Source of the DNA: Caballeronia arationis
Lineage (GTDB): Bacteria; Pseudomonadota; Gammaproteobacteria; Burkholderiales; Burkholderiaceae
NCBI RefSeq assembly: GCF_001544975.2
Contig: NZ_FCOG02000015.1
Coordinates: 62,001-126,000 of the forward strand
DNA: 64,000 nt
Direction of reading: 5' to 3'
The notes beneath the pieces are model-generated. The model had not been told where the DNA came from. It saw only the letters and a program-made list of their open reading frames with translations, and ran no database searches. Positions 44,646 to 52,895 of the stretch are shown here, in pieces; the first letter of the stretch is position 1; each line of letters opens with the position of its first letter. The translations under genes were made by a program, and so were the position numbers.

Positions 44646-47128
44646 ACGGCAGGCCGCGCGAGCTGAACGCCGGATGGCAGTGCGTCACGACTGCCGCCGG
44701 CGCATTCGCTTCCCCCGCCGAACTCGATTCCGTGAGCGGATGGATCGACGCCCCAGTGCCGGGAACGGTCGCATCCGCATTGCGTGCAGCCGGACGGCTC
44801 GACGAAAACGCGACGCACACGTTCGCGTTCAGCGACCACTGGTATCGCGTACGCTTTACAGCCAGCGGTGCCCGCACGCTGCGCCTGAACGGTCTCGCGA
44901 CGATCTGCGAAGTCTGGGTCGACAACCGCAAGGTGCTCGACTCCGATTCGATGTTCGTCGCGTATGACATCGATATCGACGTCGATGGCGAAGCTGCGCT
45001 TCATCTCTGCTTTCGATCGCTAAGCACCGCACTCGCGGCAAAGCGCCCGCGCGCCCGCTGGCGCCCGCGCCTCGCCCGGCCCGCGACCTTGCGCAATGTG
45101 CGCACGACGCTGCTCGGCCACATGCCGGGATGGTGCCCGCCGATTCAGGCGGCCGGCCCATGGCGTTCGGTGGAACTCATCGGCGATACGCAGGATTCGA
45201 TCGATCGTGTCGATGTCGCCACGCGCGTGGATGGAGTCGACGGCATAGCCGACGTGACCGTGCGCTTTCACCATCCCCAGGATGCGCATGCAGTCCGTCT
45301 GCATTGCGCGAATGCCTCTGGCGATCTTCTCTGGAGCGATTCGCGCACGCTTGCAGGCAGCGTGCGGGTGCCCAACGTGCCCCTTTGGTGGCCGCATACG
45401 CACGGCGAGCCGACGCTGCACGCGATGAGCGTGCAATCCGGGAACCTCGGTGAGATCGCGCTCGGCCGGGTCGGCTTCAGGCGTATGGCGATCGATCGCG
45501 GACCGTCGAACGATGGCTTTCAGATCGTCGTGAACGGCGTGCCCGTATTTGCGCGCGGCGCATGCTGGACATCGGCGGATCTCGTGTCGCTGAATGCTTC
45601 GCGCGAAAAAATGAAGCCGAAATTCGAAGCAATCCGCGCAGCGGGGATGAACATCATCCGCGTGGGCGGAACGATGCTCTACGAGTCGGACACGTTCTAC
45701 GAACTCGCCGATGAATATGGCGTGCTCGTCTGGCAGGACTTCCCCTTTGCGAACTTCGACTATCCGGACGACGACGCCTTCCGTGCGAACGTCGAGCAAG
45801 AAGCCCGGCAGTTCCTATCGCGCACCCGCCGTTTCGCGTCGCTCGCCGTGCTATGTGGCGGCAGCGAAGCAGACCAGCAAGCCGCCATGTTCGGGCTTTC
45901 GCACGCGCAGGGAAGCCAGCGGCTCTTCACCGACCAGTTGCCCTCGATCGTCGTAGCGGCACGTCCCGATGTGCCCTATGTCCGGAACTCGCCCAGCAGC
46001 GCAGAAGGCGATATTCACGCGCCTCCATTTTCGACCCGATCGGGCGTCACGCATTACTACGGGGTCGGTGCCTATCAACGTCCGCTCGACGACGCGCGTC
46101 GCGCACAGGTTCGCTTTGCATCGGAGTGCCTGGGCTTCGCCAATGTGCCCGACGATGTCGCGCTCGCATCGATACCGAACGCTTCGCTGCCGCACGAACC
46201 GCGCTGGAAACAGGCGGTGCCGCGCGATCCCGGCGCGCCATGGGACTTCGACGACGTTCGCGAGCACTACATGCGCTCGCTCTATCAAGTCGATACCGCC
46301 CGCCTGCGCTATGAAGATCCCGAACGCTATCTGGAACTGTCACGCGCGGTGGTCGCCGATGTGATGAGCGCGGTGTTCTCCGAATGGCGTCGGGCGGGAT
46401 CGTCGTGTGCGGGCGGCATCGTATGGCAATTGCAGGATCTGCGTGCCGGCGCGGGCTGGGGCATCATCGATGCGCTCGGCGTCCCGAAGAGCGCACTGCA
46501 TGGCCTCGCCGGCGTGTTGCGGCCGATCCAGGTCGTCGTCACCGATGAAGGGCTTGACGGCCTCGACCTGCATCTGATCAACGAAAGCCCTCGCGACGTG
46601 CACGCACGCGTCGAGTTCGCGTGCTTGCGCGATGGCGCGACGAAGGTCGCCAGCGCATCGCGGGATGTCGTGCTTGCGGCGCGCAGCGTCACACGGCTCA
46701 ACGCGACCGCATTGCTCGGTCATTTCTTCGACTTCACTTACGCGTATCGCTTCGGTCCGCGCGCGAATGACGCGACCGTCGTCACACTGCGCGATGCGGT
46801 GAGTGGTGAGGTGATCTCGGAGGCGTTTCATTTTCCCGACATGTCGGCCAGCGAACGGCACGACCTGGGCCTCACCGTCGAACTGGAGAAGGCCGACGCC
46901 GGCTGGCAACTCGTCGTCGGGGCGTCGCGGCTTGCGCGCTGGGTGCACGTCGTCGATCCCAACTTCCATGCGGCCGTGGACTGGTTTCATCTTCGTCCCG
47001 GCGCGACGCGCCGAATTCCCTTGATAGCTCGCGACACCGCCGCGTCATCGATCCACGCATCGACACCCGAGGGCGAAGTGCGCGCGCTCAATGCACTGCG
47101 CTCCGTCGCCTATCGGGCAAGCCAATAG
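44642..47128 (+). CDS. Glycoside hydrolase family 2, beta-mannosidase-like, cytoplasmic
   Basis: An 828-residue GH2 enzyme without signal peptide. An N-terminal jelly-roll (HTFAFSDHWYRVRF) and an immunoglobulin-like domain lead to a TIM barrel (about 290-560; GMNIIRVGGTMLYESDTFYELADEYGVLVWQDF) and C-terminal beta domains. The acid/base Glu is E409 in LCGGSEADQ, where the usual Asn before it is Ser. The nucleophile is E495 in FASECLGF. The Asn-to-Ser change may alter activity or substrate. It starts with GTG at 44642, overlapping the DUF1839 stop by 4 bp, so it belongs to the carrier-protein operon. It may process a mannosidic or related glycoconjugate. Confidence 0.85.
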   Translation: MNGRPRELNAGWQCVTTAAGAFASPAELDSVSGWIDAPVPGTVASALRAAGRLDENATHTFAFSDHWYRVRFTASGARTLRLNGLATICEVWVDNRKVLDSDSMFVAYDIDIDVDGEAALHLCFRSLSTALAAKRPRARWRPRLARPATLRNVRTTLLGHMPGWCPPIQAAGPWRSVELIGDTQDSIDRVDVATRVDGVDGIADVTVRFHHPQDAHAVRLHCANASGDLLWSDSRTLAGSVRVPNVPLWWPHTHGEPTLHAMSVQSGNLGEIALGRVGFRRMAIDRGPSNDGFQIVVNGVPVFARGACWTSADLVSLNASREKMKPKFEAIRAAGMNIIRVGGTMLYESDTFYELADEYGVLVWQDFPFANFDYPDDDAFRANVEQEARQFLSRTRRFASLAVLCGGSEADQQAAMFGLSHAQGSQRLFTDQLPSIVVAARPDVPYVRNSPSSAEGDIHAPPFSTRSGVTHYYGVGAYQRPLDDARRAQVRFASECLGFANVPDDVALASIPNASLPHEPRWKQAVPRDPGAPWDFDDVREHYMRSLYQVDTARLRYEDPERYLELSRAVVADVMSAVFSEWRRAGSSCAGGIVWQLQDLRAGAGWGIIDALGVPKSALHGLAGVLRPIQVVVTDEGLDGLDLHLINESPRDVHARVEFACLRDGATKVASASRDVVLAARSVTRLNATALLGHFFDFTYAYRFGPRANDATVVTLRDAVSGEVISEAFHFPDMSASERHDLGLTVELEKADAGWQLVVGASRLARWVHVVDPNFHAAVDWFHLRPGATRRIPLIARDTAASSIHASTPEGEVRALNALRSVAYRASQ

Positions 47129-47139
47129 CGCTTGCCCGA
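47113..47139. terminator. Hairpin overlapping the GH2 stop codon
   Basis: TCGGGCAAGC (47113-47122) pairs perfectly over 10 bp with GCTTGCCCGA (47130-47139), loop CAATAGC. It includes the GH2 stop codon and lies in the 24-bp space before the convergent hydrolase stop. No T-run, but well placed as a bidirectional terminator. Confidence 0.5.
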
Positions 47140-47152
47140 CAGGCTTCCGCGC

Positions 47153-48955
47153 TCAGGAAATGGCGGGCGCTCCGTTCGGCACCGGCGCATCCTTCGACGT
47201 CACGCTCATCTCTCTGAGCAGCGTATCGCACAAGGCGATGACCTTCGCCGAACTCTCCCCGTTGAAGAGCGCGTGATCGATATCGTCGAAGACTGCGACA
47301 CGCACTGACCCATAGCGCGAAAGTCGCTTGCCGTGCTTGCCGAAATGCGCGGCCAGCATGTCCATGCTGCTGTCATAGGCGCCGTAGACCAGCACTGTGC
47401 GAACGCCTTTCGCGTCGAGCGCATGCAGCATCGCGCCCGGCTCGGCAGGCACTTCTTTGGATGCGGACTGACGCCGGTCGAGCCCGAGCGCATCGACGAC
47501 GCGCGTTCGCACACGTGTCGTCAGATTGCTAGCGATGAACTTCACGATCGGCATGATGCTCCGTTCGCCGCGGAACACGCGCTTCCACTTCGCCGGGTCG
47601 AATACCGAGATCGCGTAACCCGCCAGCGAATTGCGCGCGGCATCGCGCGTGCGGTCCAATGAGGTTTGCCGCGGCATTGTGAACGTGGGAATGTTGACCG
47701 TGACGACGCCCGTCAGCGCGGGCTCCACGATCGCGGCGCGTAGTGCGTGATACGCGCCCGAGCAGATGCCGAACGAAACTATGTTGCGAAAGCCCTTCGC
47801 CGCGAGCCAGCGCGCTGCGTCAGCCGTATCTTCAGTGGCACACGGCGCATAGATGTGCGTGAACGGCTTGCCGGGCTTCATATCGCCCTCTTCGGGCGGA
47901 CTGTCGCCGCGCCCGCGTGCGTCATAACGCAGCGATGCAATGCCGCGCCGCGCCAGTTCGCGCGCGATGCGCACCGAAAGCCTGCTGTCGCCGACATGCG
48001 AACTCGCTGACGTATTCGCGATGAGCAGGACCGAATTGCGCGCGAGCACAGTGCGCGGCTCGCAAAGGATACCGAACAGCTGGTGGTCCTCGATGAGCAC
48101 TGGCCGTTCCACCGCTTCGGGCGTTTCGATCAGCAGATCGCCGGACCATGACCCGGACCTGGGCGGCATCTGCGCATCGCGCGCGCTGCCCTGGGACATC
48201 CATTCGACGACGCTCGCAAAGGTATTCGCCGGAAGTTCGGAGAGAACACTCTCCTGAGCGAACGCCGTGAATTCATCAAAGGAACGATACTCGACGCTCA
48301 CGTCGTGCGCGATCAGCGCCGAACGCAGCGATTCGCTTGCGGCCGCCCGTGCGTGTGCAATCAGCACGCGTGCCGCTGGCCTGCATGCGGCGCCATGCAT
48401 CATCGCGGCGGCATCAAAGGTTTCGAGCGACACCTTGAGTTCGTCGCTGTAGATCTGCCCGAGCACGTTTAGCGGTCCGCTCGCGGGCTGCGCGGCCTGT
48501 AGCGGCGCCGACAACTGATCGAACCACGTCTTGCGGACCATCGTCAATTCGCGCAGGTAGGCGCGGCCGCTGATCACGGGCGCGAGCAGCACGATGTCGT
48601 CGACGGGACGATGCCGCGCTGCACTCAACGCAAGCGCTGCGCCGACGCGCAGGCCGCATAGCGTGACATGCGCGACGCCCGTCTCCTGCCTGAACCATTC
48701 GATGGCGGTCTCGATGTCGAACACAGCCGATTCGAACTGGTCGGCGCTGCCATCGGCGCCCGCCGAGTCGCCGGTGCCGATATAGTCGAAGCGCAACGCC
48801 CAGATGCCGCGCGCGGCGAGTTCCTCTGCCATGTGACGCATGCCGTTGCGCGTCCACACGGACTCGTGGCCGAGCGTGTTGCAGAGGATCACGCCGCGAT
48901 CGCCGCTTCCTTCATGCAACCAGCCGAACCGTCCCCCGAAGACTATTGGTTTCAA
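47153..48955 (-). CDS. Tandem alpha/beta hydrolase protein with non-Ser nucleophile elbows
   Basis: A 600-residue protein made of two alpha/beta-hydrolase domains (about residues 1-260 and 275-590), resembling the hydrolases found in exosortase/EPS loci. Each half has the oxyanion and acid-strand patterns (GVILCNTLGHE...RFDYIGTGDSAG; LLIANTSASSHVG...RYDARGRGDSP). The nucleophile elbow is G-L-R-V-G (101-105) in the first half and G-I-C-S-G (396-400) in the second, so Arg and Cys replace Ser. A DIDHALFNG histidine lies near the end. The second half may act as a Cys-based acyl hydrolase or transferase. Convergent with the carrier-protein operon. Confidence 0.78.
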   Translation of the reverse strand: MKPIVFGGRFGWLHEGSGDRGVILCNTLGHESVWTRNGMRHMAEELAARGIWALRFDYIGTGDSAGADGSADQFESAVFDIETAIEWFRQETGVAHVTLCGLRVGAALALSAARHRPVDDIVLLAPVISGRAYLRELTMVRKTWFDQLSAPLQAAQPASGPLNVLGQIYSDELKVSLETFDAAAMMHGAACRPAARVLIAHARAAASESLRSALIAHDVSVEYRSFDEFTAFAQESVLSELPANTFASVVEWMSQGSARDAQMPPRSGSWSGDLLIETPEAVERPVLIEDHQLFGILCEPRTVLARNSVLLIANTSASSHVGDSRLSVRIARELARRGIASLRYDARGRGDSPPEEGDMKPGKPFTHIYAPCATEDTADAARWLAAKGFRNIVSFGICSGAYHALRAAIVEPALTGVVTVNIPTFTMPRQTSLDRTRDAARNSLAGYAISVFDPAKWKRVFRGERSIMPIVKFIASNLTTRVRTRVVDALGLDRRQSASKEVPAEPGAMLHALDAKGVRTVLVYGAYDSSMDMLAAHFGKHGKRLSRYGSVRVAVFDDIDHALFNGESSAKVIALCDTLLREMSVTSKDAPVPNGAPAIS

Positions 48956-49116
48956 TATTGTTCCCTCGTCTCTCGATCGCCGGCGCGAGGAATTCGTATT
49001 GACATCCCCCCGCGGTCGCTCTCGATGGTTTGGTCGTCGCGCCCGTTCCTGCGATGCGTCGAATGTGAGCCATCATTGTCTGCGAGCGGCCTCACACTCG
49101 ATCGTTATGGTGCGCA

Positions 49117-49132
49117 CATTACAAATGTAATG
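49117..49132. repeat. Perfect 16-bp palindrome at the end of the EPS operon
   Basis: CATTACA-AA-TGTAATG, a 7-2-7 inverted repeat, overlaps the stop codon of the last glycosyltransferase gene. It lies 162 bp upstream of the tandem hydrolase start, on the same strand. It could be an operator for the hydrolase gene or a weak hairpin closing the EPS transcript. Confidence 0.5.
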
Positions 49133-50372
49133 GCTGATGCGCTGGCATCGGTGGGCTTGCGGGCTGCATCTGAACGGCAGGCGACAGTGCCAGAAGATTG
49201 CGCCAGCGCGTAGCGAACGCGGTCACGCTGTAATGGGCCTCGCAATACGAAGCAAACGTGGCGGCCGCATCGAGCACGGCGTCGAGATTCTGCGACGGAT
49301 CGGTGACGAAGCGTTCGAGGTCTGCCTCGCTCATCGCGAGCGAATCATCGTGAAAGCCGAGACCTTCGTACGCGGTCGCGTTGCCGACCGGCGGGCAGCC
49401 ATGCGAGATCGCTTCGAGCACCTTCGACTTGATGCCGCCGCCAAGGAATGCCGGGCACATTGCGATGGAACTGGTGGTGTACACATCGTCGTGCGAAGGC
49501 GCAAAGCCCGCGAAGCGAACGTTAGGCACGGCATCGTACTCGCGCACCATCCGACCATAGATGACGAGCGGCGTGCGCGGCTCCAGCCGCTTCCATAGTC
49601 CGAGCAGATAGTCGATGGAAAGCCGGTTCTGCAACTGGGTATCCGAACCGATGAACACGAATCGAAGCGGATCGGAGGGCCGCGTCAAGGGTCTCGTCGA
49701 TGTCACCGGCGGCGCGATCACATGGATCTTTCGCATCGCCCGGGCATCGAGCAGCGCGCCCAGTGCTCTGGCGTCGTCCGTCGAAACGAGCGTGACTGCG
49801 TGCGCCGCTTCCACGGCCTGACGCTCCTGTCGCTGCAGGCAATATCGCTCGTATTGCAGGAACGTCTGACGGATGAAGCTCGCATTGGCGAGCCTGACGA
49901 GCGGTCCCGGGATCGACTTCGTCAGATAACCGGGAGAAACCGGCAAGCGCGCGTCGTGAAGAATCGCGGCACGGCGCGACATCAGATCGTCGAAGTCGAA
50001 GATGATCGGCCGACGCCCGATCAGCACGCGGATGCCCGGCGCATAGTCGACCAGCCGGATGCCGTCGAGATAGACCACGTCGGGCTTGAATTCGGCGATG
50101 ACGGCAGCAAGTTCGCGCTCCTTGCGGCGATCGGCGAACATCGCGACCTGAAGCGCACACGGTACGCCCGTCGCAATGCCTCGCAACAGGCGAAGGAACG
50201 CACCCATCTTTGCCGTCAGCCCGCCCGATTCGAACAGCGAGCGGACCGTGAACTCGCGCAGTTCCACTTCGCTTCCGATCGCTTCCCGGATAAAGCGCAG
50301 CGTACGTTCGCGCCCGTTCGTCGCCTCGGGAGGAATCTCCCGCGTCATCACCATCAGTACCCGCTTTCTCAT
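49119..50372 (-). CDS. GT4-type glycosyltransferase, last gene of the EPS operon
   Basis: A 417-residue GT-B glycosyltransferase. The C-terminal nucleotide-sugar domain has VFIGSDTQLQNRLSIDYLLGLW, VRFAGFAPSHDDVYTTSSIAMCPAFLGGGIKSKVLEAISHGCPPVG (the GxxxKxxEA motif) and YEGLGF. The N-terminus is RVLMVMTREIPPEATNGRERTLRFI. Cytoplasmic-face sugar addition to the EPS repeat is expected; donor and linkage unknown. The ATG at 50372 is preferred over a TTG two codons upstream. It is separated from the preceding GT gene by 33 bp. Confidence 0.85.
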   Translation of the reverse strand: MRKRVLMVMTREIPPEATNGRERTLRFIREAIGSEVELREFTVRSLFESGGLTAKMGAFLRLLRGIATGVPCALQVAMFADRRKERELAAVIAEFKPDVVYLDGIRLVDYAPGIRVLIGRRPIIFDFDDLMSRRAAILHDARLPVSPGYLTKSIPGPLVRLANASFIRQTFLQYERYCLQRQERQAVEAAHAVTLVSTDDARALGALLDARAMRKIHVIAPPVTSTRPLTRPSDPLRFVFIGSDTQLQNRLSIDYLLGLWKRLEPRTPLVIYGRMVREYDAVPNVRFAGFAPSHDDVYTTSSIAMCPAFLGGGIKSKVLEAISHGCPPVGNATAYEGLGFHDDSLAMSEADLERFVTDPSQNLDAVLDAAATFASYCEAHYSVTAFATRWRNLLALSPAVQMQPASPPMPAHQPLHL

Positions 50373-50405
50373 AAGCAACCCCGTGCTTGTTCTTTACACC
50401 GCTTG

Positions 50406-51659
50406 CTATTTGTCGGACGCATCGGCCTCGACATTGCGATCGATGTCCCGTCGCGAACGCGCCGTTCTGAAACGCGCCGTCACTGCCGACGTCAATACCC
50501 TTTCCAGTTCGAGCGCCTGCTTCGGCGGCACGAAACGTTCGCGTTGCGCGTGGCAACGCGAAGCCATGTCCGCATAGAAGGCGCGATCCGTCGCCAATCG
50601 TCCGATCAGTGCCCCGAGCGCACCGGTATCGCCCTTCGGTACGACGAGTTCCGGCATGCCTTCGTAGACCTCGGGCAGGCCGCCCGAAGCAAACGCGATC
50701 GATGGCTTGCCCAACTCCCACGGCTCGATCGCGACGATGCCGAACGGTTCGTCCCACATCGAGGTGACGACGACGAGGTCCACCATTTCGTAGAACGCCT
50801 CCCGGTCCATGAAGCCGTGGTGTTTGACCGTGAGGCCGGGGTACTGGCGAATCAGATCGGGCAGGAAGCCTTCTTTGTCCCTGCCGGCGATGTGCAGTTC
50901 GATCCCCTGGACGTTCGCGCGCTCGACGCTCGCGAACAATGGCGCGATGCCCTTGGTTTCGTCGATGCGTCCGATGAAGCCGATGCGAAACGGCGTCCCC
51001 GGCGCACCCGGTCGCCTCGGGATGAACGAGATCCTCGCGGGCGCGTTATGCGCCACGGTCCGCTCGCCTCCCGCAAAAAAGCCGAGTTCGCGATGACGCT
51101 CCTCCACGAACCGGCTCACGCTAACCGAGTGACCGACGAAACGCGACAGCCATGCCTTGGGTCGTGCGAAGCTCCGGCACTGACCGCACGGTGTCGAGCA
51201 CGAATGTCCGTTCTTGAACATCGTCGAACGCGGACACACGAGCCAGTAATCGTGATTGATGTGCACGACTGGAACACGACGCAACCACGCCGCGATCCAC
51301 ATCGCCGGCCCAAGGCCCTTCAGCGTGTTCGTGCAGAGTACGTCGGCGTCCAGTTGCCTGAGCTTGCGCAACGCCATTACGAACACGAGCGGATTGAACA
51401 GGTCGATCACGCCAAACAGCGTCTTCTTGAGAAAGCCGCGCTCGGTATGGGCAAACTGGTTGTACACGTTCACGTTCGGAAGCAGATGCACGTCGATGCC
51501 ATCGACGACCGTGCGGCTGCCCGCCCGCGTATCGGACAAGGTGAGCACGCTGACTTCATGTCCGCGCGCGCTCAGTTGCAGCGCGAGCGCGTGAACCATC
51601 ACTTCGGCGCCGCCAACGACATTCGGGGGAAAGCGATTGGCACTGAGGCAGATCTTCAT
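50406..51659 (-). CDS. GT4-family glycosyltransferase with a four-cysteine motif
   Basis: A 417-residue glycosyltransferase closely similar to the one at 4681-5922. It opens MKICLSANRFPPNVVGGAE, has FIGRIDETKGI and the E-x7-E motif EPFGIVAIE. After H133 and the D-Y-W at 137-139 the cysteines fall at 142, 154, 158 and 161, exactly as in the other protein. The ATG at 51659 overlaps the flippase stop by 4 bp. Longer upstream readings are spurious. Confidence 0.88.
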   Translation of the reverse strand: MKICLSANRFPPNVVGGAEVMVHALALQLSARGHEVSVLTLSDTRAGSRTVVDGIDVHLLPNVNVYNQFAHTERGFLKKTLFGVIDLFNPLVFVMALRKLRQLDADVLCTNTLKGLGPAMWIAAWLRRVPVVHINHDYWLVCPRSTMFKNGHSCSTPCGQCRSFARPKAWLSRFVGHSVSVSRFVEERHRELGFFAGGERTVAHNAPARISFIPRRPGAPGTPFRIGFIGRIDETKGIAPLFASVERANVQGIELHIAGRDKEGFLPDLIRQYPGLTVKHHGFMDREAFYEMVDLVVVTSMWDEPFGIVAIEPWELGKPSIAFASGGLPEVYEGMPELVVPKGDTGALGALIGRLATDRAFYADMASRCHAQRERFVPPKQALELERVLTSAVTARFRTARSRRDIDRNVEADASDK

Positions 51660-52894
51660 GCGCGCTCCGTGCGGTGAAGTGCGAACCCAAAAGTGATCGC
51701 CCAGAACAACACGAGCGACAGCGCAGTGCCCGTCGCCGGCGCGTACATCATGAGCGAACGCGGCATGACCACCGGTGCAGCCGCGATGGCCGCGACGGTC
51801 ATCGCCTGCTTGATCATGACGAGACGATAGCGGCGCGCCGCCACGAGCCAGGTGCTGAGTCCCGCATCGGCAAACGTGGCGATTGCGCATGCAGTCGCAT
51901 AGATCATGACCGGCACGCCCGCTTGGAAAGCCGGTCCGTAGATGAGCAGGAACGCGCGTTCCCCGATGAAGATACTGCCGACCCACGCGATCACACCAAC
52001 CGCGGCCAGATAGAGCGCGAGCTTGCTCGCCCTCGCGACGAGTTGCCGTTCGTTGCGTGCGGCGTAGACCATCGACGGAGCAAGCGCAAGCGCGAGAGTC
52101 GTACCGACCGAATTCCACTGCTCGACGAGCGATGCTGCCGCCGCATAGATGCCGAGATCGGCCTTCGACATCATCACGCCGAGCAGCAAGCGATCCATGC
52201 GCAGCACGACGACGCTCGCCGCTATCGCGGGCCAGATCTTGAGCCCGCGCAAGACGAGCGTTTTGGTGACGATGGCATCGCCTATAAAGGACTTCGGCGT
52301 GCGGAACGCAAGCGACCGATAACGGCTGAACGGCGCTACCGCAGCGACGCAAGCTTCGAGCGGCCACGCGAACGAAGCAACGATTGCACCGACCGACGCA
52401 TGGGCCGCGCCGAGCAGCCACAGCACGCGCACGCCGCTCGCGTACGCCTTCGCCCGCGTAATGACCCACGGCTTGGTTTCCGCATAGGCCATCAGCGAGC
52501 CAAGCGCGAGCGGTTCGACGATCAGGACCAATGCCGCGATGAGGGTCAGCGCCGTCGCGCTCGATGATGGCATCGCGATGGCCACGGCCGCCATGAAGAG
52601 GATCATCACCGCGACCGTCAGCGTCAGGCGCAAACGGAAGGTCCGATAAAAGACGATGTGCCGCAGGCGTCGATGCTTCCCGAGGATCGGTGCGATGGTG
52701 GGAGAGCCAAAGATCAGCGCCACGCTGCCGACCACATAAGCAAGCGACAGCGCAAACTGAAGCTCCCCGAAAAGCTGCGCTCCGTAAATGTTCGCGAACA
52801 GATGGTTGCTTGCGATTGCCGCGAGCGCGCCGACTACCTTCTCGCAGACCACACCCGAGAACGACGAAAAGAGGAGCTGCACTAGCGAGTTCAC
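51656..52894 (-). CDS. wzx: Wzx-like polysaccharide flippase
   Basis: A 412-residue membrane protein with about 12 hydrophobic helices, of the PST/MVF (RfbX) type, which flips undecaprenyl-linked repeat units to the periplasm. The N-terminus LFSSFSGVVCEKVVGALAAIASNHLFANIYG is typical of Wzx-like proteins. I prefer the GTG at 52894, 1 bp after the wzy stop and preceded by GGGGA. An ATG at 52936 would add 14 residues and overlap wzy by 41 bp. Confidence 0.85.
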   Translation of the reverse strand: MNSLVQLLFSSFSGVVCEKVVGALAAIASNHLFANIYGAQLFGELQFALSLAYVVGSVALIFGSPTIAPILGKHRRLRHIVFYRTFRLRLTLTVAVMILFMAAVAIAMPSSSATALTLIAALVLIVEPLALGSLMAYAETKPWVITRAKAYASGVRVLWLLGAAHASVGAIVASFAWPLEACVAAVAPFSRYRSLAFRTPKSFIGDAIVTKTLVLRGLKIWPAIAASVVVLRMDRLLLGVMMSKADLGIYAAAASLVEQWNSVGTTLALALAPSMVYAARNERQLVARASKLALYLAAVGVIAWVGSIFIGERAFLLIYGPAFQAGVPVMIYATACAIATFADAGLSTWLVAARRYRLVMIKQAMTVAAIAAAPVVMPRSLMMYAPATGTALSLVLFWAITFGFALHRTERA

Positions 52895-52895
52895 G

